Notes under the pieces: model-generated
Seen by the model: only the letters and a program-made list of their open reading frames with translations
Databases searched by the model: none
Told to the model about the DNA's origin: nothing
Part shown: in pieces, positions 7,328-15,444 of the stretch
How positions within the stretch are numbered: position 1 is the stretch's first letter
Layout: every line of letters starts with the position of its first letter
Made by a program: the position numbers and the translations under genes
Assembly: GCA_036268995.1 (NCBI GenBank)
Contig: DATATB010000103.1
Span: 1-32,840 of the forward strand
Direction: 5' to 3'
Length of the DNA: 32,840 nucleotides
Origin: DATATB01 sp036268995
GTDB taxonomy: Bacteria > Planctomycetota > Planctomycetia > Pirellulales > PNKZ01

Positions 7328-8304
7328 GGCCCGAAAGTCCACGCCCCAAGGTGCTGCTCACCGATTATGCCTGGCCCGAACTGTCGATCGAGCGCAGCGT
7401 GCTCGAGGCGGCCGGCACCGAATTGGTCGTTGCGGATCGAACCGACGAAGCGTCGCTGGCCGAGCTGGCGGCGCGAGAATCGGTGGCCGGCATCATGACG
7501 ACTTGGGCCCGCGTCACGGCCAGCGTGATCGGCGCGTCGCCGCAATTGCGAATCGTGGCCCGGCTCGGCATCGGCCTGGACAATATCGACGTGGCGACGG
7601 CTACACGCTTGGGAGTGCTGGTCACCAATGTGCCCGACTATTGCCTGATCGAAGTCGCCGAGCACACGCTAGCCCTGATGCTGGCGCTGGCGCGCAAGGT
7701 AGGCCACTATCACTGGCAGACCAAGACCGGCATCTATGCCTTGCCGGTGTCGCCGCCGCTACGGCGTGTGCAAGGTCAGACCTTGGGCTTGATTGGCCTA
7801 GGCAATATCGGCCGCGTGGTCGCGGCCAAAGCGCAAGCGCTGGGCTTGCGAGTCATCGCGCACACGCGCACCCCGGCGGCCGAAGTGGGCGGCGTGCCGT
7901 GGCGGCCGCTCGATAATCTGCTCGTCGAGAGCGATTTTGTGTCGCTGCACGTGCCCAGCACCCCCGCGACGCGGCAGATGATCGGCACGCGCGAGCTGGC
8001 CTTGATGAAACCCACGGCGTACCTCATCAACACGGCCCGCGGCGCGCTGGTCGACCATCATGCACTCGCCGCGGCGCTGGCTGCGGGCCGGTTGGCCGGA
8101 GCCGGTTTGGATGTGCAAGAGCCCGAACCACCCGACCTGGCGACGCCGCCCTGGAATGACCCGCGCGTGATCGTGACGCCGCACGCAGCCTTTGTCTCCG
8201 CAGAGTCGCTGGCCGACCTCCGGCGCCGGGCTGCCAGCCAGGTGGCCGATTGCCTGGCCGGTCGCACTCCCCCGAACGTAGTCAATGCCCTCAGGCAAAA
8301 CTGA
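7324..8304 (+). CDS. D-isomer-specific 2-hydroxyacid dehydrogenase (phosphoglycerate dehydrogenase/CtBP-like)
   Basis: A 326-residue NAD(P)-dependent oxidoreductase that interconverts a 2-hydroxy acid and a 2-keto acid; the substrate is not identifiable. The cofactor motif GLGNIG is at 158-163 in a Rossmann fold (TLGLIGLGNIGRVVAAKAQALG). The catalytic triad is complete: R239 in NTARGALVD, E266 in DVQEPEP, H287 in TPHAAF. The N-terminal substrate domain contains ARLGIGLDNIDV and TNVPDYC, typical of the CtBP/SerA-like branch. It lacks the C-terminal ACT domain of long PGDH enzymes, so it is probably not the main SerA. It is cytoplasmic, while the coupled upstream gene encodes a secreted protein, so the pairing is not obviously functional. 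Confidence 0.92.
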   Translation: MRPESPRPKVLLTDYAWPELSIERSVLEAAGTELVVADRTDEASLAELAARESVAGIMTTWARVTASVIGASPQLRIVARLGIGLDNIDVATATRLGVLVTNVPDYCLIEVAEHTLALMLALARKVGHYHWQTKTGIYALPVSPPLRRVQGQTLGLIGLGNIGRVVAAKAQALGLRVIAHTRTPAAEVGGVPWRPLDNLLVESDFVSLHVPSTPATRQMIGTRELALMKPTAYLINTARGALVDHHALAAALAAGRLAGAGLDVQEPEPPDLATPPWNDPRVIVTPHAAFVSAESLADLRRRAASQVADCLAGRTPPNVVNALRQN

Positions 8305-8657
8305 TCCCAGCGGCGTGCTCGCCACCATCGTTGCGACCCGACCGTGGATTCACACGATGGAGTTTTGACCCGACGTCGGGCGTGACGTATAGAACTATTG
8401 GCTCGCGGGCCTGCCTTTAGGCACCGGCGAGTCCCAAATCGCGGGGCGAATGCCCGCCCCCAATGTCTTATCTTCGACGTGCTGTTGCTAGAGCATCGCC
8501 AAGTGCGCGCCGGCTGGCTTTCGCATTCGACGCGAAAAGGCCAAGCGGCCGCTGGGTTGCTTCGACGGTTGCTTGAATTTACCGATTGCTCGAAAATCAT
8601 GGTCCGCCCGACCATGCTCGACTCGTTGCGCATGGCAAGTGAGCTGCTGTCGACTTG
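8305..8657 (+). other. Intergenic region with a promoter, a spacer palindrome and hairpins
   Basis: No convincing gene. It holds a promoter with an internal palindrome (8365-8393), and a palindrome-rich patch at about 8400-8460 with GCCTTTAGGC and GGGC-GAAT-GCCC, similar in style to the repeat elements elsewhere in the window. A hairpin CATGGTC (8598-8604) / GACCATG (8610-8616) with a 5-base loop lies 40 bases before the coiled-coil gene. An 86-codon TTG frame at 8398-8658 looks like chance. Confidence 0.6.
8365..8393 (+). promoter_or_regulatory. Promoter with operator-like perfect palindrome in the spacer
   Basis: TTGACC (8365-8370), a 17-base spacer, then TATAGA (8388-8393). The perfect 12-base palindrome CCCGACGTCGGG (8369-8380) overlaps the -35 box and the first half of the spacer, where a dimeric repressor would block polymerase. 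Transcription would start near 8400, giving about a 258-base leader before the coiled-coil gene at 8658. Confidence 0.55.
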
Positions 8658-9803
8658 ATGCAAACATTGCTGCAAATCACTCACGACGAAACCGACGGAA
8701 TGGCCGCGGAGCCTGCGGCCACAGCTGGCGACGGCCTGTCCCGGCTGGCGGAGCGGCTCGCTCGGCAGCAGACCGCGGCGGCCGACTTTGATCGCCATTA
8801 CCAGCAGCAATTGACGGCGCTGGATGCGGCATTGGCCAGGCGGCTGAGTGAATTGGAACAACAGGTGCGGCGGCGCATCGAGGCCGACTACCAATTTGCC
8901 GCCGATGAGGTGGCCCGCGAGCGCCGGCGTTTGAAACGAAAAGAAGCCCGGCTCGAAAGCGATGCGGATCGGCTGGAGTTGCGGCGGACGCGGATGAAAC
9001 TCCAGCGCCGGCGGATGGCCGTGTATTTCCGCACGAAAGAGCGGCAGCTTCGCGAAGCCGAACCGGCCGAGAATTACGACGACGCGTATCGCAAAGTGCT
9101 TGCCGACCGGGACGTCATGACCGGGCAGTTGGCCGAGGCCTTGCGGCAGCTCGAAGAGGCGCGGGCCGAGTCGACTTCTCAAGGCGATAGCGAGCAATTG
9201 CAAGAGCGGCTGGAGCGGGCGTTGAACGATGTGCGCGACCTCAAGCGCCGCAACGCGGAGCTGGAACAGCAGGCCCCGCCGGTCGCCAAGAACGCGCCGA
9301 CTGGCGGACTCGATTGGGAAAGCCAGAAGCGCCGGATGCTCGCCGCGCTGGAAGCCGACGACGCGGGCGACGATGAGGCGCTGGTGCAAGACCGGCTCAC
9401 GATCGAAGGCACGATCCGCATCACGGACGAAGTCGTGCTGACCAAGGACCGCGAAATCTGCGAACTGAAGGAGCGGCTCGAACAGCAGGCCAACGTGCCC
9501 GTGCTGCTGCCCAGCGTGGCGGCCATGGCCGAGATCTTCGATCACGACGAGGGGATTCGCGGCGAGCGCGAGCGGCTCAAGCGGCTGGAAGCCCAGTGGC
9601 AGGAAAAGCTCATGCACGCCGAGATCGACTTGTCGATGGAACGGGCCAAGTTCGCCCGGCAGCAAGCCGAGCTAGACGAGCTGCGGCGGCAGAGCGCCAG
9701 CCGCCAGAACGAAAAGGCGGCTGCCAAGGTCGAGTCCGAGGAATCGAAACCGCCAACTCGCGGACGATGGCTCGCGCGCTTGGGACTCAAAGAAGGCGAT
9801 TAG
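8658..9803 (+). CDS. Coiled-coil protein of unknown function
   Basis: A 381-residue, highly charged protein with no family I recognise. After about 30 residues it becomes a long Arg/Glu/Gln/Leu-rich helical protein. Heptad-like runs occupy about residues 30-185 (ALARRLSELEQQVRRRIEAD, RERRRLKRKEARLESDADR, LQERLERALNDVRDLKRRN) and 265-360. A middle segment (about 200-260) is acidic and includes IEGTIRITDEVVLTKDREIC. There is no signal peptide or membrane segment, so it is probably cytoplasmic. The C-terminus is basic (RGRWLARLGLKEGD). It could be a scaffold, a nucleoid or cell-division-linked filament, or a kinase-associated coiled coil; nothing decides. TTG at 8655 is in frame, but ATG at 8658 is preferred. 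It sits alone behind its own promoter. Confidence 0.75.
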   Translation: MQTLLQITHDETDGMAAEPAATAGDGLSRLAERLARQQTAAADFDRHYQQQLTALDAALARRLSELEQQVRRRIEADYQFAADEVARERRRLKRKEARLESDADRLELRRTRMKLQRRRMAVYFRTKERQLREAEPAENYDDAYRKVLADRDVMTGQLAEALRQLEEARAESTSQGDSEQLQERLERALNDVRDLKRRNAELEQQAPPVAKNAPTGGLDWESQKRRMLAALEADDAGDDEALVQDRLTIEGTIRITDEVVLTKDREICELKERLEQQANVPVLLPSVAAMAEIFDHDEGIRGERERLKRLEAQWQEKLMHAEIDLSMERAKFARQQAELDELRRQSASRQNEKAAAKVESEESKPPTRGRWLARLGLKEGD

Positions 9804-9849
9804 GGATCGACGGAGAAATAACTTCCGTTTTTTCCGGCCCCTCACCCTG

Positions 9850-9873
9850 CCCTCTCCCGCAAGGGGGAGAGGG
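9850..9873. terminator. Hairpin between convergent genes, probable bidirectional terminator / intergenic repeat
   Basis: CCCTCTCCC (9850-9858) pairs with GGGAGAGGG (9865-9873) across a 6-base loop, in the 100-base gap between the ends of the coiled-coil gene and lptB. A TTTTT run follows 19 bases later (9890-9894). This CCCTCTCCCGCAAGGGGGAGAGGG type of palindrome is common as an intergenic repeat in many G+C-rich bacteria. Confidence 0.55.
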
Positions 9874-9903
9874 GTCTGCGGCGAAGTGATTTTTCCGTCG
9901 ATC

Positions 9904-10674
9904 CTAGGCGGCGCGGTCGCGGTTATCGGGAGGCCGCCGCTCGTTGATGCCCAGGTCCATGCCCTCGCCGAAGTAATACTTGCGGGCTTCGGGGTTCTGC
10001 AAGACTTCGTTGGGATGCCCGTGGCAGAGCACCTTGCCGCCGCGGATGACGTAGCTGCGGTCGGTGATTTGCAATGTCTCGCGCACCTGGTGATCGGTAA
10101 TCAGAATCGAGATCCCCGAGGCGCGCAGGTTGCGGATGATTTCCTGGATGCTGGCGATCGTGACCGGATCGATGCCCGTAAACGGTTCGTCCAGCAGGAT
10201 GAGCTTGGGATTCGAGACCAGGCAGCGGGCGATTTCCAGGCGGCGGCGCTCGCCACCGGAGAGCGACATGGCCAGCGACTTGCGCAGCCGTGAAATATTG
10301 AACTGTTCGAGCAGCTCGTCGCAGCGGATTTTGCGGCTGCGGCGGTCGACGCCCAGCATTTCCATCATGCCCAGCAAGTTCTTCTCGACCGTGAGCTTGC
10401 GAAACACGCTCGATTCCTGGGCCAGGTAGCCCATGCCGCCGTCGCGCGCGCGTCGATACATGGGCCACTGGGTCACGTCCAGGCCGTTGAGGTGTACGTG
10501 CCCTTCGTTGGGTTCGATCATGCCGCAAGCCATGCGGAAGCTGGTCGTCTTGCCGGCGCCGTTGGGGCCCAGCAGCCCCACGATCTCGCCGGTATCGACT
10601 TGAAAGTCGACGCCATCAACCACTCGGCGCCGGCCGTAAATCTTGACCAATCCTTGAACGGCAAGCATGGGCAT
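9904..10674 (-). CDS. lptB: Lipopolysaccharide export ABC transporter ATP-binding protein LptB
   Basis: A 256-residue ABC ATPase that would power extraction of lipopolysaccharide from the inner membrane with LptF/LptG. Walker A GPNGAGKT is at 36-43, the Q-loop Gln near 86, signature LSGGE at 138-142, Walker B LILLDEP at 158-164 and the switch His at 195 (ITDHQVRE). LptB-type features include GYLAQESSVFRKLTVEKNL and the end region RKYYFGEGM. The start ATG at 10674 has a very good GGAGGA ribosome-binding site 6 bases upstream. The usual partners LptA and LptC are not next to it; it follows lepB on the same strand across a 117-base gap holding a repeat element. An LptB call implies an LPS-type outer membrane. 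Confidence 0.92.
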   Translation of the reverse strand: MPMLAVQGLVKIYGRRRVVDGVDFQVDTGEIVGLLGPNGAGKTTSFRMACGMIEPNEGHVHLNGLDVTQWPMYRRARDGGMGYLAQESSVFRKLTVEKNLLGMMEMLGVDRRSRKIRCDELLEQFNISRLRKSLAMSLSGGERRRLEIARCLVSNPKLILLDEPFTGIDPVTIASIQEIIRNLRASGISILITDHQVRETLQITDRSYVIRGGKVLCHGHPNEVLQNPEARKYYFGEGMDLGINERRPPDNRDRAA

Positions 10675-10699
10675 GACGTGTCCTCCGTGACCGCCAGGA

Positions 10700-10790
10700 A
10701 GGAATGATGAAGTAGGAATGATGAATGATGAATCGAGGAGGCTTACGACCTACTCGCCTTTTTCATTCAGCATTCAGCTTTCCGCATTCC
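10700..10790. repeat. Dispersed GGAATGATGAAT palindromic element (copy 1)
   Basis: Tandem GGAATGATGA units (from 10701 and 10715) are followed by a core GAGGAGGCTTACGACCT and then degenerate complementary ATTCAGCATTCAG and GCATTCC. The same arms and a similar core occur at 21870-21925, and the arm alone at 24953-24980. It fills the gap between lepB and lptB. Confidence 0.6.
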
Positions 10791-10791
10791 C

Positions 10792-12450
10792 TTAGTGAAT
10801 GAATTTCATGCGCTCGATATTCGGAAACAGCGGAAACCAAACCCGCGTGTAGGGGATGCGGTTGAGGGCGTGAGGCCAATAAATAAACAGGGCCTTGCCG
10901 ATCAACAGCTCGCGCTGGACATAATGCTGCGTGGGCCACAGTCGACTGTCCTTGCTGCTGGGGCTGTTGTCGCCCAGCGCCAGGAATTGGCCGTCTTCCA
11001 GATTGAACTGCACGTACTGGAATCGATCGGCCACCGACGCGTTGGCATCGACCGAGTCGGGGCCGGTGGAGAAGTCGTTCAAAGTTCGATCGCCGCGCAG
11101 ATCCGTAATCTCGCCGGGATTGACGCCCGTGGCCAACCGTTCGGCGATGTAGTAGATATCGCGCAGCACGCGCAGATGCGACACGCCCAGCGAAAGACTT
11201 TGCGAAGCCACGGCCGCGGGCGCCAGGTCGCGCGGCCCCGGGCCGCGAAACGCGCCGGCATCGTAGCTCGTGCTGGCGTCGAATTCCACGAGCCGGCCGT
11301 CGACCCACACCAGCAGCCGATCGTCGACATTGGCAAACCGCACCGTGTGCTTGCCCGCGCCTTTGATCACGGGGCCGGCGGCTCGCGGCTTGTACTCCGG
11401 CAGGCCTTCGGCCGATAGCGCCGCGCTGCCGTCGCCGACGTCAAACGAACAACGGTAGGCGCGGTTGCCTTCGATCAGTTCGACGACAGCCTTTCCGCTG
11501 GTGCCGCGCACGTCCAGTTCGCACTCCAAGGCAAGGTCGCCCACCCAGTGCATTGCCCCCTCGCGGATCGTGTTGCCGTTATCATAGGCGTAAAAATCAC
11601 CGATGAACTGCGGATGGATCGCGCGGCGCTCACCGCGTGATAGCGGCCCGCGCTTGAGCGCCTCCCAATCGTCGAAGCTGGGCACAACATGACTGTATCG
11701 CAGCCAGGCGTCGGCCAACTTGCCATCCGTCTCGTACCGCGTCAGATCGTCCTTGGGGTGGCGCCACTCGTCGCCCAATTCGCCGTGCCAACGCTCGGGC
11801 CAGCCGTTAGTCAGCATTTCGGGAACGGGATAATCGTTGTCGTAGACCGCTTGCAGTATGGCAGCCACTTTTTCGGGCGGCTTGTGCTCGATGGCAAACT
11901 GCTCGGCGCCCTCGGGCGACGTGTAGATATCGCCGTGATAAATCCGCAGGCTCTCGCGCGGCAAGCCGACGATCCGCTTGATGAAATTGACTTTGGGCGT
12001 GATCGGATACTTGAAGACGCCGACGTCCCAGCGGGCCGGGTCGGCCACTTCGTAGGAAAACTTGGCGACGATGATTCGGTCGCCCTTATAGGTCGGCGGA
12101 ATCGGCCCATCCTCGCCCACTGCCCCGAACGTGAGCCGATAGCGGCAGTTCGGACAGATGCAACTCGACACCAACTTCTGCTCGGCGCTGGCATTGACCT
12201 GGAAGCGGAAACTGCACTCCGGACAAAACAGGTCCTTGTGCTCGCCCATCAGCGTGGGCGCCATGGACCCGGTGGGAATGACAAACGCTTCAGCCTCGAA
12301 CGCCCGAAACAAAAAGGCGATCACGAATGCGATGGCGATGCTCTCGATGATCTCGCGCAGATTGTCCTTGGCGCTGCGTGCGCGCGGCTGGCTGGCGTCC
12401 GTGCTGCCGTCTGCCGAATTGGAGGTGGCCTTGGGCCTGGTCGTTGCCAT
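10792..12450 (-). CDS. lepB: Signal peptidase I with zinc-ribbon and large insertion
   Basis: A 552-residue membrane peptidase that cleaves signal peptides of exported proteins. One membrane helix (about 33-50) precedes the catalytic Ser62 in PTGSMAPTL. K158 in NFIKRIVGLP is the expected general base, and GDNSPSSKDSR (493-503) is the conserved C-terminal box. Two features are unusual. A zinc-ribbon-like Cys set (C76-x2-C79, then C99-x2-C102) lies just after the catalytic Ser. A roughly 300-residue insert (about 180-480) lies between the Lys box and the GDN box, and contains a jelly-roll-like region (HWVGDLALECELDV, TVRFANVDDRLLVWVDGRLVEF). Typical bacterial enzymes have about 200-320 residues. 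A GTG at 12498 opens the frame, but ATG at 12450 gives a normal N-terminus. It lies downstream of tkt. Confidence 0.93.
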   Translation of the reverse strand: MATTRPKATSNSADGSTDASQPRARSAKDNLREIIESIAIAFVIAFLFRAFEAEAFVIPTGSMAPTLMGEHKDLFCPECSFRFQVNASAEQKLVSSCICPNCRYRLTFGAVGEDGPIPPTYKGDRIIVAKFSYEVADPARWDVGVFKYPITPKVNFIKRIVGLPRESLRIYHGDIYTSPEGAEQFAIEHKPPEKVAAILQAVYDNDYPVPEMLTNGWPERWHGELGDEWRHPKDDLTRYETDGKLADAWLRYSHVVPSFDDWEALKRGPLSRGERRAIHPQFIGDFYAYDNGNTIREGAMHWVGDLALECELDVRGTSGKAVVELIEGNRAYRCSFDVGDGSAALSAEGLPEYKPRAAGPVIKGAGKHTVRFANVDDRLLVWVDGRLVEFDASTSYDAGAFRGPGPRDLAPAAVASQSLSLGVSHLRVLRDIYYIAERLATGVNPGEITDLRGDRTLNDFSTGPDSVDANASVADRFQYVQFNLEDGQFLALGDNSPSSKDSRLWPTQHYVQRELLIGKALFIYWPHALNRIPYTRVWFPLFPNIERMKFIH

Positions 12451-12699
12451 CGCACTCTCGATTCGCTCGACTGGGGACCGGACGGCCCCTGGCCCCACAC
12501 GCGGCCGCGCCGCATGTCGCCCGGCTCAAATTCTACCGGGTTTGCCAAGGCACTATGTGCCCAGAGTTGGCGAATATAGCGAATTGCAGCAATCGCCGGA
12601 ACTTGAAAACAGTCGACCCCACCGGCCGCTAGCAATATCCTGGCGAGCCCCATGGCGTCAGCCTGGGGAGTCCGCCCGAAGATTCCCCCCGGCCGCCGC

Positions 12700-14787
12700 C
12701 TACGCCGTCTCGAGCGCCGCTTTCGCGCTCGCGACCACGTTGTCCACCGTGATCCCGAACTCCTTGAAGAGTGCGGGAGCCGGGGCCGAGGCCCCGAATC
12801 CATGCATGCCCACAAACCGGCCGCGCGGGCCGATGTACTTGTCCCAGCCTTGTGGACAGCCGGCTTCGACCGCCACGCGGGCCGTGACCGCCGGCGGCAG
12901 CACTTGGTCGCGGTAGGCCTGGTCCTGATCCTCGAACAACTCCCATGAGGGCATGCTCACCACCCGGGCCGCAATCCCCTCCTGTTTGAGCCGCTCGTAG
13001 GCCCCCACGCACAGCGATAGCTCGCTGCCCGTGCCCATCAGCAGCACGCGCGGCTGGCCGCCCTCAGCGTCGGCCAGCACGTATGCCCCACGCGCCACGC
13101 CGGCAGCCGGGGCATACACGCCGCGGTCGAGCGTGGGGAGGTTCTGACGCGATAAGATCAGGGCCACGGGCCGATCGGTGAGTTTCAAGATCGCACGATA
13201 CGCTTCGGCGACTTCGTTGGCATCGCCGGGCCGCATGGTCACCAACTTCGGAATCGCCCGCAGCGCGGCCAGATGTTCGATCGGCTCGTGCGTGGGACCG
13301 TCTTCGCCCAGCCCGATCGAGTCGTGCGTCAGCACGTACAACACCGGCAGGCCCATGATCGCGCTCAAGCGCATCGATGGCCGCATGTAGTCGGTAAACA
13401 CGAAGAAGGTGGCCCCGTAGGGACGGACCATCGAGAGCGCCATGCCATTGAGCGCCGCGGCCATGCCGTGTTCGCGGATGCCGAAGTGAAAATTCCGCCC
13501 GGCATAATTGTTCGATTCGAAGTCGCCCGCGCCGTCGAACGTGAGGTGCGTCATCGTCGAGGGGGCCAGATCGGCCGCGCCGCCGATGACCCACGGAATC
13601 TTCTGAGCCACCGCGTTGAGCACCTTGCCGCCCGAAATGCGGCTGGCCATGCCCTTGGCATCGGCCGGAAAGCTGGGAATCACTTCCTCCCAACCGGCCG
13701 GCAGCTCGCGGGCCGCCATCTGCTTCCATTGGGCCGCCAGGTCGGGATATTGCTGTTCGTAGGCAGCGAATTTTTTCGTCCAAGCCTTGTGCAGCTTGCG
13801 CCCGCGGGCACCCAGGTTCTTGGCGAAGTTCTCGGGCACTTCTTCGGGCACGAGGAACTTGGCGTCTTCCGGCCAGCCGTACACGGCCTTGGTCAGCCGG
13901 ATCTCTTCGGCCCCCAGCGGCGAGCCGTGCGCCGAGTGCGTGTCCTGCTTATGCGGCGAGCCCCAGGCAATGTGGCTGCGGATGATGATCAGCGTGGGAC
14001 CGGTCGACGTGCGCTGAAACTTCTTGAGCGCCTTGGCGATGGCCGCCACGTCGTTGGCGTCGGGCACGTGGATCACGTTCCAGCCGTAGCCCTTGAAACG
14101 CGTGCCGACGTTCTCGTCGAAAGCCAGCGACGTATCGCCTTCGATCGTGATGTGGTTGTCGTCGTAGATCCAGCACAAGTTCGAGAGCTTGAGGTGCCCG
14201 GCGATCGAGGCCGCCTCGTGGCTAATGCCCTCCATCATGTCGCCGTCGCTGCACAGCGCGTAGATGTTGTAGTCGAACAGGTCAAAATCCGGCCGATTGA
14301 AATGGGCGGCCAACCAGCGCTGGGCAATGGCCATGCCCACGCTATTGCCCAAGCCCTGGCCCAAGGGCCCGGTCGTGGTCTCCACGCCGCTGGTTTCAGA
14401 ATGCTCGGGATGGCCGGGCGTGCGGCTGTGCAACTGCCGAAAATGCTTGATCTCTTCCAATGGCACCGACAGCTCGTCGGTCGGCTTGCCGTCGGGCCCC
14501 AGCCGCTTGACTCGCGCCAGGTGCAGCAGGGCATAGAGCAGCATCGAGGCATGCCCGCACGAAAGCACAAAACGGTCGCGGGACGGCCAGCTCGGATCGT
14601 CCGGGTCGTAACGCAGCACCTGGTTCCACAGCGTGTAGCCCAACGGAGCCAAGGCCATGGGCGTGCCGGGATGGCCGCTATTGGCCGCTTCGACCGCGTC
14701 CATCGCCAGGGTGCGGATCGTATTGATCGATAACTGGGTCAACTGGTCGGCGCCGGTGGCCGGTGTGGTGGTGGTTGTTGTTGCCAT
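12700..14787 (-). CDS. tkt: Transketolase
   Basis: A 695-residue thiamine-diphosphate enzyme of the non-oxidative pentose phosphate pathway that moves two-carbon units between sugar phosphates. Substrate and cofactor residues are in place: H39 in SGHPGTPMALAP, H79 in CGHASMLLYALL, GPLGQGLGNSVGMA (140-153) and the ThDP/Mg motif DGDMMEG (181-187). The pyrimidine-binding domain has IREHGMAAALNG and LGEDGPTHEPIEHL with the catalytic Glu, and the C-terminal domain ends in MHGFGASAPAPALFKEFGIT. The N-terminus starts with a run of threonines. Length is slightly above the usual 660-670. A good promoter lies at 14874-14902. lepB follows 250 bases downstream. Confidence 0.97.
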   Translation of the reverse strand: MATTTTTTPATGADQLTQLSINTIRTLAMDAVEAANSGHPGTPMALAPLGYTLWNQVLRYDPDDPSWPSRDRFVLSCGHASMLLYALLHLARVKRLGPDGKPTDELSVPLEEIKHFRQLHSRTPGHPEHSETSGVETTTGPLGQGLGNSVGMAIAQRWLAAHFNRPDFDLFDYNIYALCSDGDMMEGISHEAASIAGHLKLSNLCWIYDDNHITIEGDTSLAFDENVGTRFKGYGWNVIHVPDANDVAAIAKALKKFQRTSTGPTLIIIRSHIAWGSPHKQDTHSAHGSPLGAEEIRLTKAVYGWPEDAKFLVPEEVPENFAKNLGARGRKLHKAWTKKFAAYEQQYPDLAAQWKQMAARELPAGWEEVIPSFPADAKGMASRISGGKVLNAVAQKIPWVIGGAADLAPSTMTHLTFDGAGDFESNNYAGRNFHFGIREHGMAAALNGMALSMVRPYGATFFVFTDYMRPSMRLSAIMGLPVLYVLTHDSIGLGEDGPTHEPIEHLAALRAIPKLVTMRPGDANEVAEAYRAILKLTDRPVALILSRQNLPTLDRGVYAPAAGVARGAYVLADAEGGQPRVLLMGTGSELSLCVGAYERLKQEGIAARVVSMPSWELFEDQDQAYRDQVLPPAVTARVAVEAGCPQGWDKYIGPRGRFVGMHGFGASAPAPALFKEFGITVDNVVASAKAALETA

Positions 14788-14873
14788 GCTGGAATTCGAT
14801 GTGTCAGGGCCAACGGACAGGAAGCCAGCGCCTCCGGATGGGGGGCAGGCGACTGGATTGGAAAGTGCGGTTG

Positions 14874-14902
14874 AGTGTAGGAGGGCCGCCGGTCGCCGTC
14901 AA
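14874..14902 (-). promoter_or_regulatory. Sigma70-type promoter for tkt
   Basis: On the minus strand TTGACG (14897-14902) is followed by a 17-base spacer and TACACT (14874-14879). Transcription would start near 14867, about 80 bases before the tkt ATG. Confidence 0.55.
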
Positions 14903-15027
14903 CGCACCGCTTTGGGGGCAAGTAAGCGGACACGATCCGGCCGGTAGTGGAATTCGTGAGAATTCCGAGACATTGCCAAGTAGGCCGTCGGAAGTCTCAC
15001 GGCTTCCGCTACCATTATGAATCGCTA

Positions 15028-15444
15028 TCAGCGATCTTTTTTGCGGCCCAGCAAGCCGGCGCTGGATTCGAAGATCTTCTGCCGCCGGCCCGATCGCTCG
15101 TGATCTTCGCCGGCATGCTCGCGCCGTAGGTCTTCCAAATTGGCGCGGCAATAAGGACAACCGACGACCTCGACGTGGATGCGAAGCTGCGTGGCTTCGT
15201 CGGCCGGCAAGATGCCTAGCAAGTAGCTGCCCAAGCGCGAACGCGCGGGACACGTCAATCGCTGCCGGCGCCAAATCGCACCCAGCGAATGCTGGCCCGC
15301 GTCGCGCTGACTGCGCAACTCGGCCAGCCGCTCCGCGGCTGCCGGATCGCGGCGCACGGCCTGCTCGATGGCCGCCAACTCGTCGTCAGCCAGCGCCTCA
15401 TCCAGATACGCATCGAGCTGACTATCGGTGAGTTTGGTTTCCAT
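15028..15444 (-). CDS. Small putative zinc-finger (anti-sigma-like) protein
   Basis: A 138-residue protein. Residues 1-60 are acidic and helical (LTDSQLDAYLDEALADDELA). The second half has SRLGSYLLGILPADEATQLRIHVEVVGCPYCRANLEDL, with C65, H90, C96 and C99 as possible zinc ligands. The H-x5-C-x2-C spacing resembles, but is not exactly, the H-x3-C-x2-C motif of zinc-dependent anti-sigma factors. Similar proteins occur next to ECF sigma factors in planctomycetes, but no sigma factor is adjacent here. An open frame extends upstream to 15759 through a palindromic repeat; ATG at 15444 is chosen because the upstream part is repeat DNA. The role is inference, and the gene itself is fairly safe. Confidence 0.65.
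   Translation of the reverse strand: METKLTDSQLDAYLDEALADDELAAIEQAVRRDPAAAERLAELRSQRDAGQHSLGAIWRRQRLTCPARSRLGSYLLGILPADEATQLRIHVEVVGCPYCRANLEDLRREHAGEDHERSGRRQKIFESSAGLLGRKKDR

Noticed and set aside
8398..8658. 86-codon plus-strand frame before the coiled-coil gene
   Set aside because: TTG start inside a palindromic repeat, no ribosome-binding site, composition reflecting repeats.
8058..9665. Minus-strand open frame of 535 codons across the dehydrogenase end and the coiled-coil gene
   Set aside because: It crosses two genes and a promoter region; its periodic character is the mirror of the coiled coil's codons.
13273..14733. Long plus-strand open frame (486 codons) opposite tkt
   Set aside because: Antisense to a clear transketolase. 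Composition is Arg/Gly/His-rich with no family motif; long shadow frames are expected in G+C-rich genes.
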